A stretch of 45,714 bases of DNA, from contig WLIT01000009.1 in the NCBI GenBank assembly GCA_009726125.1, positions 1 through 45,714 on the forward strand, given 5' to 3'. Numbering within the stretch: the first letter of the stretch is position 1; every line of letters begins with the position of its first letter. Source of the DNA: Actinomycetota bacterium. GTDB lineage: Bacteria > Actinomycetota > Actinomycetes > Nanopelagicales > Nanopelagicaceae. Under the pieces are notes generated by a model that was not told the DNA's origin, did not search any database, and saw only the letters and a list, made by a program, of their open reading frames with translations. Of this stretch, positions 8,577 to 16,809 are shown piece by piece. Made by a program: the position numbers and the translations under genes.

Positions 8577-9751
8577 AAAAAATTAATGAAATTGATCTTT
8601 TAAGTGAGTTAATCGCTATTGATTCATCTAACCCTGGACCATTCGAAAATGAGATTGCTAAGTTTTTGGCGAGTTTGGCAGGAGAGTGTGGCTTTGAATC
8701 AAAAATATATGAATCGGCTGTTGGTAGATCAAATTTAATAATCACTATCTTTGCTGGAGCAGGTGCAAAATTAGGATTTAGCGGTCACATAGATACGAAG
8801 CCTGTTGGTGAGGCATTATCGTTATGGAATACACCACCTTGGGAGTTTGTTAAGGAAGGTGACTTGGGGTTTGGGCTTGGTTCTTCTGACATGAAGGCAG
8901 GAGTAGCTGCGATGTTTGTGGCTGCAACGCAGTGGGCTGAGCACGCCAAATCAGGAACTTTGAAACTAATCTTCACTGCAGACGAAGAGGCAGGATCGGT
9001 TTATGGTTCAGAATACTTGGCAAAAAATATTCAACTCGAAGTAGACGCGATCTTAATTGGTGAACCTAGTGGCGTTAAGGTGCCTTGGGAGTCCATCTAC
9101 ACAGTCTCCAGAGGTATATCTTGCTTTGAGGTGATTATTACAGGTAAACAGGGCCACAGCGGTCTTTCGGGATCTCTACCAACAAGCGCTTCGATAGGAA
9201 TGGCGAAAGCTCTTTTAGCAATTTCAAATATGAAATTAACTTTTGCTAAAAGTGGTGATGATTCAATGATTCCAACCGTGAACTCCGGTGTAACCGTTAG
9301 CGGTGGAATTACATATGGGGTTCATCCTGGGGAATGTAGATTCAAATGTGATGTTCGATTGGTTCCAGGGATGAAAAAATTAGATCTTGAAAATGATTTG
9401 AAAGTCGTACTCGATTCGGTAATTCCATCAGACTTAGATTGGCAGATAAAATGGGAAGATGGGTTTGGTTGGATGGATGCTGTCCAAATTCCAGATTTAC
9501 ACCCTCTAGTTTTAGCATGTAAGGAAGCGACGCAATCCGTATTGGGCCATGAAGTAGCTTTAGGAACATACCCAGGCGGAACGGATGCATCGCATTTTTA
9601 TAAGATTGCCAACATTCCTACTTTGGCAAGTTTCGGACCTGGTTGGTTGAGTGTGGCGCATGGCCCAAATGAATGTGTCGGTCTATCCCAAGTACGTGAA
9701 GCTAAAGAAATGTACTCATTAATTGCAAGTAGCTTTTTAGGAAAGAGATGA
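8573..9751 (+). CDS. M20-family amidohydrolase (ArgE/DapE type)
   Basis: 392-residue zinc aminoacylase/deacetylase-like protein. Metal and catalytic residues are visible: H72 and D74 (GHIDT), D106 (SSDMKAG), E138/E139 (DEEAGS), E164 (GEPSG) and the C-terminal GGTDASHF. The dimerisation domain sits in the middle, starting near GKQGHSG. The family hydrolyses N-acyl amino acids, dipeptides or N-carbamoyl compounds. Together with the next two genes it makes three different amide-bond hydrolases in a row, which points to a substrate with amide or N-acyl groups. Coupled by ATGA on both sides. Confidence 0.87.
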   Translation: MKKINEIDLLSELIAIDSSNPGPFENEIAKFLASLAGECGFESKIYESAVGRSNLIITIFAGAGAKLGFSGHIDTKPVGEALSLWNTPPWEFVKEGDLGFGLGSSDMKAGVAAMFVAATQWAEHAKSGTLKLIFTADEEAGSVYGSEYLAKNIQLEVDAILIGEPSGVKVPWESIYTVSRGISCFEVIITGKQGHSGLSGSLPTSASIGMAKALLAISNMKLTFAKSGDDSMIPTVNSGVTVSGGITYGVHPGECRFKCDVRLVPGMKKLDLENDLKVVLDSVIPSDLDWQIKWEDGFGWMDAVQIPDLHPLVLACKEATQSVLGHEVALGTYPGGTDASHFYKIANIPTLASFGPGWLSVAHGPNECVGLSQVREAKEMYSLIASSFLGKR

Positions 9752-10707
9752 CTACCGAACTAGGAAATAGAAAAAACTATTTTCTGGAAGTCGAAATGGG
9801 TAAAAATCAGATACTGATTCCGGTTATTGAAGTTTTGGGGGACAAGCCGGGAAACACACTTGTATTAGTAGCAGGGTTACACGGTGATGAATACGAAGCA
9901 ACTCAAACTCTATTTAAACTTAATCTAGAGTTGGACCCAAAAAATATTAGTGGCCGTATTATTATGATTACAGTTGGTAACCCTCTTGCACAACAAGAGC
10001 AGTCCAGAATAACGCCTAAGTTGTATGACGGCAAAAATCTTGCAAGAGAATTTCCTGGTGATTCTGAAGGTTCTATAACCCAAAGAATAGCAAATGAAAT
10101 TTGGAAACTCATTACAGACAATTGCAGCAAGAACGATCTTGTTATCGATTTGCATTCTGGTGGGAAAGACTATTCTTATGTTCACACTGCTGGAGTTCGC
10201 GATATGTTATTGAATTCTGAACAAACTTTAAAATCTATCGAGGCTGCCAGGGCAATGTTGATCCCACAATTGTGCTTAATGGAGCCGGTATCTGGGACTT
10301 TAAGTGCAACTGCTATCAACCATGGAATCCCGTCCATCGGTTGTGAGGTCGAGGGCAAGGGCTCTGTTAATTGGAAAGACGTTGAAATATATCTCGCCGG
10401 TATAAAAAATGTTATGAAGCTGACTGGCCATGATCGTAATGGATCACCATTAAAAACTGAAGGTGATTTCTATCGGACTAGCACAATTCTTTCGAAGAAT
10501 TCAGGGTTCGCTACATTTAATGTTGATCGATTCATTCCAGTTAATCGTGGCGATTTGATCTGTGAAATTTCGGATAGCTTCGGTGAAAATATCGAAAATG
10601 TTTTAAGTCCATGCTCTGGAGAAATCTGGGCAATTAGAACTAACCCAAGTGTGGGAGTAAATGAGATTCTTGCTTTAATAAAAATACCAGATCGAGGAAT
10701 AGGATGA
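9748..10707 (+). CDS. Succinylglutamate desuccinylase/aspartoacylase-family protein
   Basis: 319-residue zinc carboxypeptidase-fold deacylase. Zinc ligands are H45 and E48 (GLHGDEYEA) and H136 (DLHSGGKD). The catalytic glutamate candidate is E200 or E202 (GCEVEGKG). A C-terminal beta domain (about 245-319) ends the protein. Relatives are AstE, aspartoacylase and the ectoine-pathway deacylases DoeB/EutE, all of which remove an acyl group from an amino acid. No ectoine hydrolase or ornithine-cyclodeaminase homologue is seen here, so an ectoine role is not supported. ATGA overlaps on both sides. Confidence 0.82.
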   Translation: MTTELGNRKNYFLEVEMGKNQILIPVIEVLGDKPGNTLVLVAGLHGDEYEATQTLFKLNLELDPKNISGRIIMITVGNPLAQQEQSRITPKLYDGKNLAREFPGDSEGSITQRIANEIWKLITDNCSKNDLVIDLHSGGKDYSYVHTAGVRDMLLNSEQTLKSIEAARAMLIPQLCLMEPVSGTLSATAINHGIPSIGCEVEGKGSVNWKDVEIYLAGIKNVMKLTGHDRNGSPLKTEGDFYRTSTILSKNSGFATFNVDRFIPVNRGDLICEISDSFGENIENVLSPCSGEIWAIRTNPSVGVNEILALIKIPDRGIG

Positions 10708-11585
10708 AAAAAATGCAAACAAATAGGTTGGCAAGTATGACTTGGCCCGAGATAAATAAGGCAGCACAGCAGGGTCGAGTGGCAATAATTCCAGCTGGGA
10801 CCTTGGAAGATCACGGATTACATCTACCTGTCGATACCGATATTGTTATAGCAAATAGAATTTGTCAAAATCTTGCGGATAGAATTCCCGATGATGTGGT
10901 AATTATTCCGCCGATAACTTTTGGTTTCAGCCCACACCATTTGGATGGACCTGGAACGATAACTTTACGTTGGGACACTTTTGTAGAATCGACACATCAG
11001 ATAATTAGTAGTCTTTTTTACCATGGGTTTCGAAAAGTATTGATTATCAACGGTCACGGTAGTAACGAGCCGGTTCTCGATATCGCATCTCGTCAAGCAA
11101 TACTGTCCAATCCAGATTCGCAAAGTGCAATGATTTCTTGGTGGTCATTGCAGAAAGTGCAGGAGACGGTAAAGAATTTCCGTGAATCAGTTTGGACGGG
11201 GCACGCATGTGAGTTAGAGACTTCTCTTTATATGGCGATCGACCCATCATTGGTCAGAGCTGATTTATTCGAAGAAGATATAAATCCATATATGTCTCAA
11301 CATTTTTGGGCGGACCTAGTCTCCGATGCACCAGAAGGATTTGTAAACCCAGTGAGAATAAATGAGTACTGGTCTACAGTAAGTAAAACAGGGACCTGGG
11401 GTGATCCACGGACTTCTTCAGCGGAAAAAGGTAATGCAATAATCGAGGCGGCGGTGTCAGAGTTGATTGAAATCGTTCAGGAGTACAAATTACGCCCGAT
11501 CAGACCAAGAGATCCCAAGCAAGGAGAACCATTTAAATCACGGAACAAAATAGTTCACGGTGAGTCTCCACGCTTTATCTCATAA
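10704..11585 (+). CDS. Creatininase-family amidohydrolase
   Basis: 293 residues. The metal site of the family is visible: E35 and H37 (GTLEDHGLHLPVDTD), H40, D44 and D46, then H118 in INGHGSN and H167/E170 in GHACELETS. Members open cyclic amides (creatinine), deformylate pyrimidine intermediates, or hydrolyse cyclic ketones from inositol and sugar breakdown, so the family name does not fix the substrate. It is the last enzyme of the operon. The intergenic space after it carries the GntR operator candidate. Confidence 0.85.
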   Translation: MKKMQTNRLASMTWPEINKAAQQGRVAIIPAGTLEDHGLHLPVDTDIVIANRICQNLADRIPDDVVIIPPITFGFSPHHLDGPGTITLRWDTFVESTHQIISSLFYHGFRKVLIINGHGSNEPVLDIASRQAILSNPDSQSAMISWWSLQKVQETVKNFRESVWTGHACELETSLYMAIDPSLVRADLFEEDINPYMSQHFWADLVSDAPEGFVNPVRINEYWSTVSKTGTWGDPRTSSAEKGNAIIEAAVSELIEIVQEYKLRPIRPRDPKQGEPFKSRNKIVHGESPRFIS

Positions 11586-11618
11586 TTCTGCCGAAGGTCA
11601 CAGGTATTTATAGACAAG

Positions 11619-11630
11619 ATGTATATACAT
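11619..11630. promoter_or_regulatory. GntR operator candidate (ATGTATATACAT)
   Basis: Perfect 12-base palindrome, loosely flanked by CAAG (11615-11618) and CTTG (11632-11635). GTAT/ATAC half-sites are typical of FadR-subfamily GntR operators. It lies just upstream of the regulator gene and covers the -35 zone of a candidate TATAAC -10 box (11645-11650), which suggests autorepression. Confidence 0.6.
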
Positions 11631-11680
11631 ACTTGCAATTTGGATATAACGTAGGAGTTCCAAAGTAAATGGGAGGAAAC

Positions 11681-12421
11681 ATGAATTCGTCTCCACTTTC
11701 TATCTCAGATAATCTTTCGAAAGCAGTGGCCTTTGATCTATATAAGAAAATAAGAAGTGGCGAATATCCAGTTGGATCCTGGCTACCAAGTGAGTTTAGT
11801 TTATTTTCTAAATATGGTGTAAGCAGAAATACCATTAGAGAATCTGTGAGGATGATTCGTAACGCTGGATTAGTCACAACTATAAAAGGAAGTGGCACAA
11901 GAGTAATCTCAAACGTAGGTAATTCTGAAATTAGGATTTTTGCAGATGAAATATTTGCTAGGGCCGACTATTTACGAGATTTGTACGACTTTAGAAAAAT
12001 TACTGAAGTAGAATTATGTGCAAAAGCTGCATCACGTAGGAATATTCAAGACATAGAGTTAATGCAGAAGAATTTGGATTTTAATGTATGTTATTCGAAA
12101 ATTAATAATTGTGTTGACGCGAAAAGTTGCTTTGAATTTCATATATTAGTAGCTAATGCATCGCATAGTGACATCGGATTATCTATGCTTATAAATCTAA
12201 GACCCATTGTGCTTCAGATAATGGGTGAGTTAGCACTGCATAATAGACGTAAGGTGGCAGACAGTACATTGCAATTACATCGGCAAATATTGGATGCGAT
12301 AAATATAGGTGACATGGATTTAGCCCGGCTCAGAATGGAGGAAGATATGAATAAGGCAATCTCTGAGCTCGAGTTTCTTTTAGAAAATAGTCCTGATTTA
12401 CTATTAAAGTTTGCGCATTAG
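11681..12421 (+). CDS. GntR-family transcriptional regulator, FCD (FadR) subfamily
   Basis: 246-residue DNA-binding regulator. The N-terminal winged helix (about 8-75) carries PSEFSLFSKYGVSRNTIRES and a KGSGTRV wing. The C-terminal helical FCD domain (about 85-230) has HILVANASH and LHRQILDAI, whose histidines and acidic residues usually hold a metal or carboxylate ligand. FCD regulators typically sense pathway acids, which fits control of the adjacent operon. ATG 11681 is chosen because GGAGG lies 4 bases upstream; the ATG at 11669 would add four residues and has AGGAG 11 bases upstream. It is convergent with the next gene. Confidence 0.87.
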   Translation: MNSSPLSISDNLSKAVAFDLYKKIRSGEYPVGSWLPSEFSLFSKYGVSRNTIRESVRMIRNAGLVTTIKGSGTRVISNVGNSEIRIFADEIFARADYLRDLYDFRKITEVELCAKAASRRNIQDIELMQKNLDFNVCYSKINNCVDAKSCFEFHILVANASHSDIGLSMLINLRPIVLQIMGELALHNRRKVADSTLQLHRQILDAINIGDMDLARLRMEEDMNKAISELEFLLENSPDLLLKFAH

Positions 12422-12433
12422 GGCGTCCTGTTG

Positions 12434-12452
12434 AATTAAATATTATTTAATT
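12434..12452. terminator. AT-only inverted repeat between convergent genes
   Basis: AATTAAAT and ATTTAATT form a perfect 8-base inverted repeat with a 3-base spacer at the convergent junction, covering the stop codon of the minus-strand gene. Having no G-C pairs, it is at best a weak bidirectional terminator. Confidence 0.3.
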
Positions 12453-13408
12453 TGAAGAATTAACTTTCCAGTAGTTTTGCGACCTTCTAAATCTGAATGG
12501 GCCGCTGCCGCATCGGCAAGGGGATAGCGCCCACCGATAGAAACTTTCATATCGCCGCTCTTAAAAGCGCTGAAGACTTCGCCTGCACGCCATAACAATT
12601 CTTCGCGAGTTATTACGAAATCAGCGAGAGTTGGGCGAGTTAGAAAGATTGATCCGGGGGAGATTTTCATAATCTCGATCGGTGGAACTTGACCACTTGA
12701 GGCTCCATAAACAGCAAGAGTTCCTCTACGAGCAAGAGCTAACAAGTTCTCTTCAAAGGTATCTTTGCCTACGCCATCATAAATAACGTTGGCGCCAATT
12801 CCATCCGTAAAATCCTTAACTTTTTTCGAGAATCCCTCGTATCCAATTGCTAAATTAGCGCCAGCAGCCATAGCTAACTCTCGCTTCTCTTGAGTTGAGG
12901 CGGTCGCAATAACTTTGCCGCCAAGTGATTTTATGTATTGGGTGAGAAGTAAGCCAACCCCACCTGCCGCCGAATGTACTACCGCGGTATGACCAGGTTT
13001 TATCTCGAATGAATTTCTTGCCAAATAATGCGCAGTCATTCCCTGCAATAGAAGTGAGACGGCATCTTCACTATTGATTGCATCTGGAATTGGAATAAGT
13101 GTCTCGGCAGGGCGTATTACGTATTCGGCATATCCGCTAATTGCCATAACCCAACCAACACGGTCTCCGACTTTTAAATCACTTGGTGCATCCGAACCAA
13201 GTTCGGTAATTCTTCCAACACCTTCAACACCTGGAATGTAGGGGAGTTTTACTGGATACTTTCCCAGGCGATGATAGATATCGATGAAATTTACGCCAGC
13301 CAGTTCAACCTCAATTAACGCCTGCCCGCTTGTGATTGTGGGTCGATTTAATTCGCAGAGTTGCAAAACTTGTGGTCCACCAAATTGGGAAACCTGAATC
13401 GCTTTCAT
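12443..13408 (-). CDS. NADPH:quinone oxidoreductase / zinc-independent MDR family
   Basis: 321-residue medium-chain dehydrogenase/reductase. The GroES-like N-terminal domain (about 1-120) has GVNFIDIYHRLGKYP and PGVEGVG. The Rossmann domain carries SAAGGVGLLLTQYIKSLGG (about 146-164), the QOR form of the nucleotide-binding loop. Zinc-binding cysteines of alcohol dehydrogenases are absent, as in QOR. It likely reduces quinones or enals with NADPH in the cytoplasm. It starts five bases after the topoisomerase stop and is probably co-transcribed. Confidence 0.87.
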   Translation of the reverse strand: MKAIQVSQFGGPQVLQLCELNRPTITSGQALIEVELAGVNFIDIYHRLGKYPVKLPYIPGVEGVGRITELGSDAPSDLKVGDRVGWVMAISGYAEYVIRPAETLIPIPDAINSEDAVSLLLQGMTAHYLARNSFEIKPGHTAVVHSAAGGVGLLLTQYIKSLGGKVIATASTQEKRELAMAAGANLAIGYEGFSKKVKDFTDGIGANVIYDGVGKDTFEENLLALARRGTLAVYGASSGQVPPIEIMKISPGSIFLTRPTLADFVITREELLWRAGEVFSAFKSGDMKVSIGGRYPLADAAAAHSDLEGRKTTGKLILQIK

Positions 13409-13413
13409 TAAAA

Positions 13414-14910
13414 CTAAGCGATGCGAGTGCGACGAGGTGTTGCAAAGTTCTTTGAAACCTCATCAAGTTCAAGTGAAACCTGGGCTTTAATTGCTTCCTC
13501 AGAAGCAAGCAGGGCCTTCAACTTCGTAACAATCGCTTTGAGATCTTTCTGTTCAGTTTCAAGTTCTAACTTACTAAGTTTTGTTAAGCGACGAAGCGGC
13601 ATATCCAAGATATATGTGGCTTGCTCATCAGAAAGTTTGTAGGCCTTGATCAGCGCAGCCTTTGCTTCAGGTGCATCTTCGGCGGCGCGAATTAATTTTA
13701 TGACCTTATCGATATCGATAATTGCCTTTAACAACCCATCAACCAAGTTCAAGCGATTTTCTGCTTTAGCCTTTCGGAATTGAGATCTGCGGCGAATTAC
13801 TTCGATGCGGTGATCGATGAAGACTTGTAGCAACTCTTTTAGGCCAAGAGTTAGTGGCTTTCCGCCAACTAGAGCAACGGCATTTATTGAGAATTGATCT
13901 TCCATCGGAGTTAGTTTGAAGAGATTTGCTAATACATCCTCTGGTTCGAAACCATTCTTAAGCTCGACTACAACCTTGGTTCCTTGCTGGCCATCAGATA
14001 AATCAACGATGTCAGAGATACCCTGAATCTTCTTTGCCTTAACTAGGTCCGCAATCTTTTCGACAATCTTCTCGGGCCCGATGTTGTATGGCAGTTCAGT
14101 AATAACAAGGCCCTGTTTTCTCGCCGTAACTTTCTCAATTGCAACTGTCGCACGGACTTTGAAAGAGCCGCGGCCAGATTCATAAGCCTCCGCAATTCCC
14201 TCTTTGCCAACGATCTCGCCACCTGTTGGGAAATCAGGAGCAGGAACAAACTTCATAAGGGCTTTAAGGGTCGCCTTTGGATTCTCAATTAAATGCTTTG
14301 TCGCGGCAATAACTTCACCCAGGTTATGGGGAGCCATATTTGTAGCCATACCGACGGCAATACCGGTTGCGCCATTAACCAGCAGATTTGGAAATGCAGC
14401 GGGGAGTACTTGTGGTTCAAGTAATTGGCCGTCGTAGTTAGATCCAAAATCAACGGTGTTCTCATCTGATTCATCAACCATTGCCATCGCGGATGCTGCG
14501 AGACGCGATTCGGTGTAACGCATTGCGGCTGGACCAGAATCTAGAGAACCAAAGTTTCCGTGGCCATCAATCAGTGGAAGTCGCATCGAGAAACTTTGTG
14601 CCATACGAACCATCGCATCATAAATTGCACCGTCACCGTGCGGGTGCAACTTACCCATAACTTCACCAACAGCACGCGCACATTTAACGTGGCCCTTTTC
14701 TGGGCGAAGTCCCATCTCTGACATCTGATGCAAGATGCGACGTTGTACTGGTTTCAAACCATCACGAGCATCTGGAAGTGCGCGCGAATAAATTACTGAA
14801 TATGCATATTCGAGAAATGATTCTGACATCTCTTGTGAGACATCGATATCAATTATTCGACCTGGGTTCTCACCTGGTTTTGGGAGAACGGCTTTGGGAG
14901 TTTTTGCCAT
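13414..14910 (-). CDS. parC: DNA gyrase/topoisomerase IV subunit A lacking the C-terminal domain
   Basis: 498-residue breakage-reunion subunit of a type IIA topoisomerase. The winged-helix/tower core is complete: [33 protein letters not shown], the catalytic Y132 in [28 protein letters not shown], and coiled-coil segments to the end. Usual GyrA/ParC proteins are about 800 residues because a beta-pinwheel DNA-wrapping domain follows. Here the reading frame stops after the coiled coil and the next gene starts five bases later, so no remnant remains. Without that domain the enzyme should relax or decatenate rather than supercoil. I call it ParC-like because its neighbourhood (sugar kinase, PsuG, SepH, inositol phosphatase) recalls the second gyrA-like locus of actinobacteria; that comparison is from memory. 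The partner ParE is not in the window. Confidence 0.8.
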   Translation of the reverse strand: MAKTPKAVLPKPGENPGRIIDIDVSQEMSESFLEYAYSVIYSRALPDARDGLKPVQRRILHQMSEMGLRPEKGHVKCARAVGEVMGKLHPHGDGAIYDAMVRMAQSFSMRLPLIDGHGNFGSLDSGPAAMRYTESRLAASAMAMVDESDENTVDFGSNYDGQLLEPQVLPAAFPNLLVNGATGIAVGMATNMAPHNLGEVIAATKHLIENPKATLKALMKFVPAPDFPTGGEIVGKEGIAEAYESGRGSFKVRATVAIEKVTARKQGLVITELPYNIGPEKIVEKIADLVKAKKIQGISDIVDLSDGQQGTKVVVELKNGFEPEDVLANLFKLTPMEDQFSINAVALVGGKPLTLGLKELLQVFIDHRIEVIRRRSQFRKAKAENRLNLVDGLLKAIIDIDKVIKLIRAAEDAPEAKAALIKAYKLSDEQATYILDMPLRRLTKLSKLELETEQKDLKAIVTKLKALLASEEAIKAQVSLELDEVSKNFATPRRTRIA

Positions 14911-14959
14911 GGTGCGTATCTTGCCAATGAACCGTGCTATTAGTTGGTAGCGACTCGAT

Positions 14960-15847
14960 TTAAGGAAGCGGTCTAGCGCCGACTAGCGCAACACATTCTG
15001 CTGCAAGGTCAGCTCCAGATTCCAAAGCGTCAATAAGAGGACCGTTATTGGCCCAAATTGAAATAAAACCAGCAGCAAAGGCATCTCCGGCGCCGGTCGT
15101 GTTTACAACAGTTGTTCTCTTTGCTTCAACTTGAATTAGTTGGCCACCGCGAGCCTGTCCAAGTGCTCCATTTGATCCACGTTTAATTACAACTGTATTT
15201 ACTCGTTCCAACAACTTTGCTGCGGCCTCGACTGGATTCTCTTTTCCAGTTAAGAAATGCGACTCTTCTTCATTTAAAATTATGGTGTCAATAAAATCTA
15301 ACCATTCACTTGCCGCGCTTACGCCAACCTCGATAAGCACGCCAACTGTTGCGGGGTCGAGGATTATGCGAAGACCTGCCGCCTTGATTGCATCAATCAT
15401 TTCTAAAACACCAGTGCGAGACTGAGTATTAATTAACGAGTATGCAGAGAGATAAACGGCGCTAAATTGCGATAGGTCTGGCAGATCAGATAATCCAAGG
15501 CCGGAATTAGCCCCGGAATCTGGAAACATTGTGCGTTCACCTTCGCGCCCAACAATTACAATTACAACACCGGAATTCATATTTGGAATTACCCGCGAAG
15601 AATGTTCTACGCCATAGGTTTCCAATTCAGTTATAAGAGTTTGGCCAGCAGAATCATCGCCGATTCGAACTACAAGGTATGAAGGTGTTTTGTTGAAAGC
15701 GAGCCAGGATGCAACATTTGCTGCGGCACCGCCACCTTGGGTCGAAATCTTTGCTCGAGATTCCAGGCCTTCGACAATTGGCTGATTAAGAAGGACAGTT
15801 ACATCCAACATTATGTCGCCGATGCAGAGAATCTTCTTGGGGCTCAT
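14960..15847 (-). CDS. psuK: PfkB-family kinase, probable pseudouridine kinase
   Basis: 295-residue ribokinase-family enzyme. The N-terminal [13 protein letters not shown] (about 38-50) contacts the sugar. The C-terminal [12 protein letters not shown] (249-260) contains the anion hole and catalytic base D255. It follows the pseudouridine-5'-phosphate glycosidase gene by 7 bases, so phosphorylation of pseudouridine to feed that enzyme is the natural role. The family is broad, so specificity rests on context. Confidence 0.78.
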   Translation of the reverse strand: MSPKKILCIGDIMLDVTVLLNQPIVEGLESRAKISTQGGGAAANVASWLAFNKTPSYLVVRIGDDSAGQTLITELETYGVEHSSRVIPNMNSGVVIVIVGREGERTMFPDSGANSGLGLSDLPDLSQFSAVYLSAYSLINTQSRTGVLEMIDAIKAAGLRIILDPATVGVLIEVGVSAASEWLDFIDTIILNEEESHFLTGKENPVEAAAKLLERVNTVVIKRGSNGALGQARGGQLIQVEAKRTTVVNTTGAGDAFAAGFISIWANNGPLIDALESGADLAAECVALVGARPLP

Positions 15848-15854
15848 TTATGAC

Positions 15855-16739
15855 CTAAAGGGCGCAGGCGATTTCAGCGGCCAATTTCGAATTAGCCTTA
15901 ATGATTTCAATATTCACACGCAGCGATTCCCCTTTGCTTGTTCTGTGGAAATGCTCAAGCAGGAACGGCGTGACTTCTTTTCCGGTTACCTGGCCGGCAG
16001 TCGCAAGTGCTAATCCAGTTTCTAGAATTTCATTATGAAGTTTTAGATCCATCTGATTTTTAACTGGGTTTGTGACAATGATTGCTGTGTCGTCAGTATT
16101 TAAGCTATGGCGCAGTCTCCAAATCTTCGAAATCTCTTCGGCGCTCTCAACGCGATGCTCAATTGTGAAACCAGAATCGGTTAGATAAAAACCAGGAAAG
16201 CTATTTGTTCGGTAGCCAAGGACAGGGATTGCGAGGGTTTCAAGACGCTCTAACGTTCCAGCGACATCCAAGATTGATTTCACTCCAGCACAAACAACAA
16301 TGATTCTGGTCTTAGCCAACTCAGTTAGATCTGCAGATTCATCATAAAGATGTCCACGATGCACGCCACCAAGTCCACCAGTAGCAAAGACATCTATATC
16401 TGCGAGGTGGGCAATATGTGATGTTGCCGCAACTGTTGTAGCCGCACTCTTTCCAGCTGCACAAATAATTGCGAGATCGCGCGTAGATGCTTTAACAATA
16501 TTGTCATCATTTGCAATCCGCACCAGTTGATCTGCCTCTAGGCCAACAAAAATTTCACCATCGATAATCGCGATTGTTGCTGGTGTTGCTCCTTGATTTC
16601 TAACAATCTCTTCGACTTCATTTGCAACTTCAAGATTTATTGGGCGGGGAAGGCCGTGAGAAATAATTGTGGATTCGAGAGCGACAATTGGCCGGCCTTG
16701 ACTCTTAGCGGCAGTAACTTCCTTCGAATATTTAATCAC
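15855..16739 (-). CDS. psuG: Pseudouridine-5'-phosphate glycosidase
   Basis: 294-residue PsuG (indigoidine-synthase-A-like) protein. It splits pseudouridine 5'-phosphate into uracil and ribose 5-phosphate, salvaging RNA-derived pseudouridine. Family marks are VALESTIISHGLPRP near the N-terminus, GATPATIAIIDGEI, a TTVAATSHIAH segment, the FATGGLGGVHRG loop and the late VTNPV. The length is normal for the family. It starts with GTG at 16739, 6 bases after a TAATGT box, fitting a leaderless transcript. It probably leads an operon with the kinase. Confidence 0.92.
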   Translation of the reverse strand: MIKYSKEVTAAKSQGRPIVALESTIISHGLPRPINLEVANEVEEIVRNQGATPATIAIIDGEIFVGLEADQLVRIANDDNIVKASTRDLAIICAAGKSAATTVAATSHIAHLADIDVFATGGLGGVHRGHLYDESADLTELAKTRIIVVCAGVKSILDVAGTLERLETLAIPVLGYRTNSFPGFYLTDSGFTIEHRVESAEEISKIWRLRHSLNTDDTAIIVTNPVKNQMDLKLHNEILETGLALATAGQVTGKEVTPFLLEHFHRTSKGESLRVNIEIIKANSKLAAEIACAL

Positions 16740-16745
16740 CAGCGC

Positions 16746-16751
16746 ACATTA
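16746..16751 (-). promoter_or_regulatory. Candidate leaderless -10 box (TAATGT)
   Basis: Minus-strand TAATGT ends 6 bases before the GTG of psuG. No Shine-Dalgarno sequence fits in the gap. Confidence 0.45.
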
Positions 16752-16809
16752 CCGCAGGGATTTGCGCAGGTGTTAAACAGGTTTAATCAAGTTAGGGCAA
16801 GATAGCGCC

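Noticed and set aside
4856-10707. Ectoine degradation (PLP enzyme plus DoeB/EutE-like deacylase)
   Set aside because: Ectoine hydrolase, ornithine-cyclodeaminase-like and transaminase genes are missing, and a mutarotase-like protein does not fit.
1-11585. Creatinine/creatine/sarcosine degradation as the operon's role (creatininase plus GcvT-type protein)
   Set aside because: No creatinase (M24-type) gene is present, the creatininase family is functionally broad, and the importer is of sugar-binding type.
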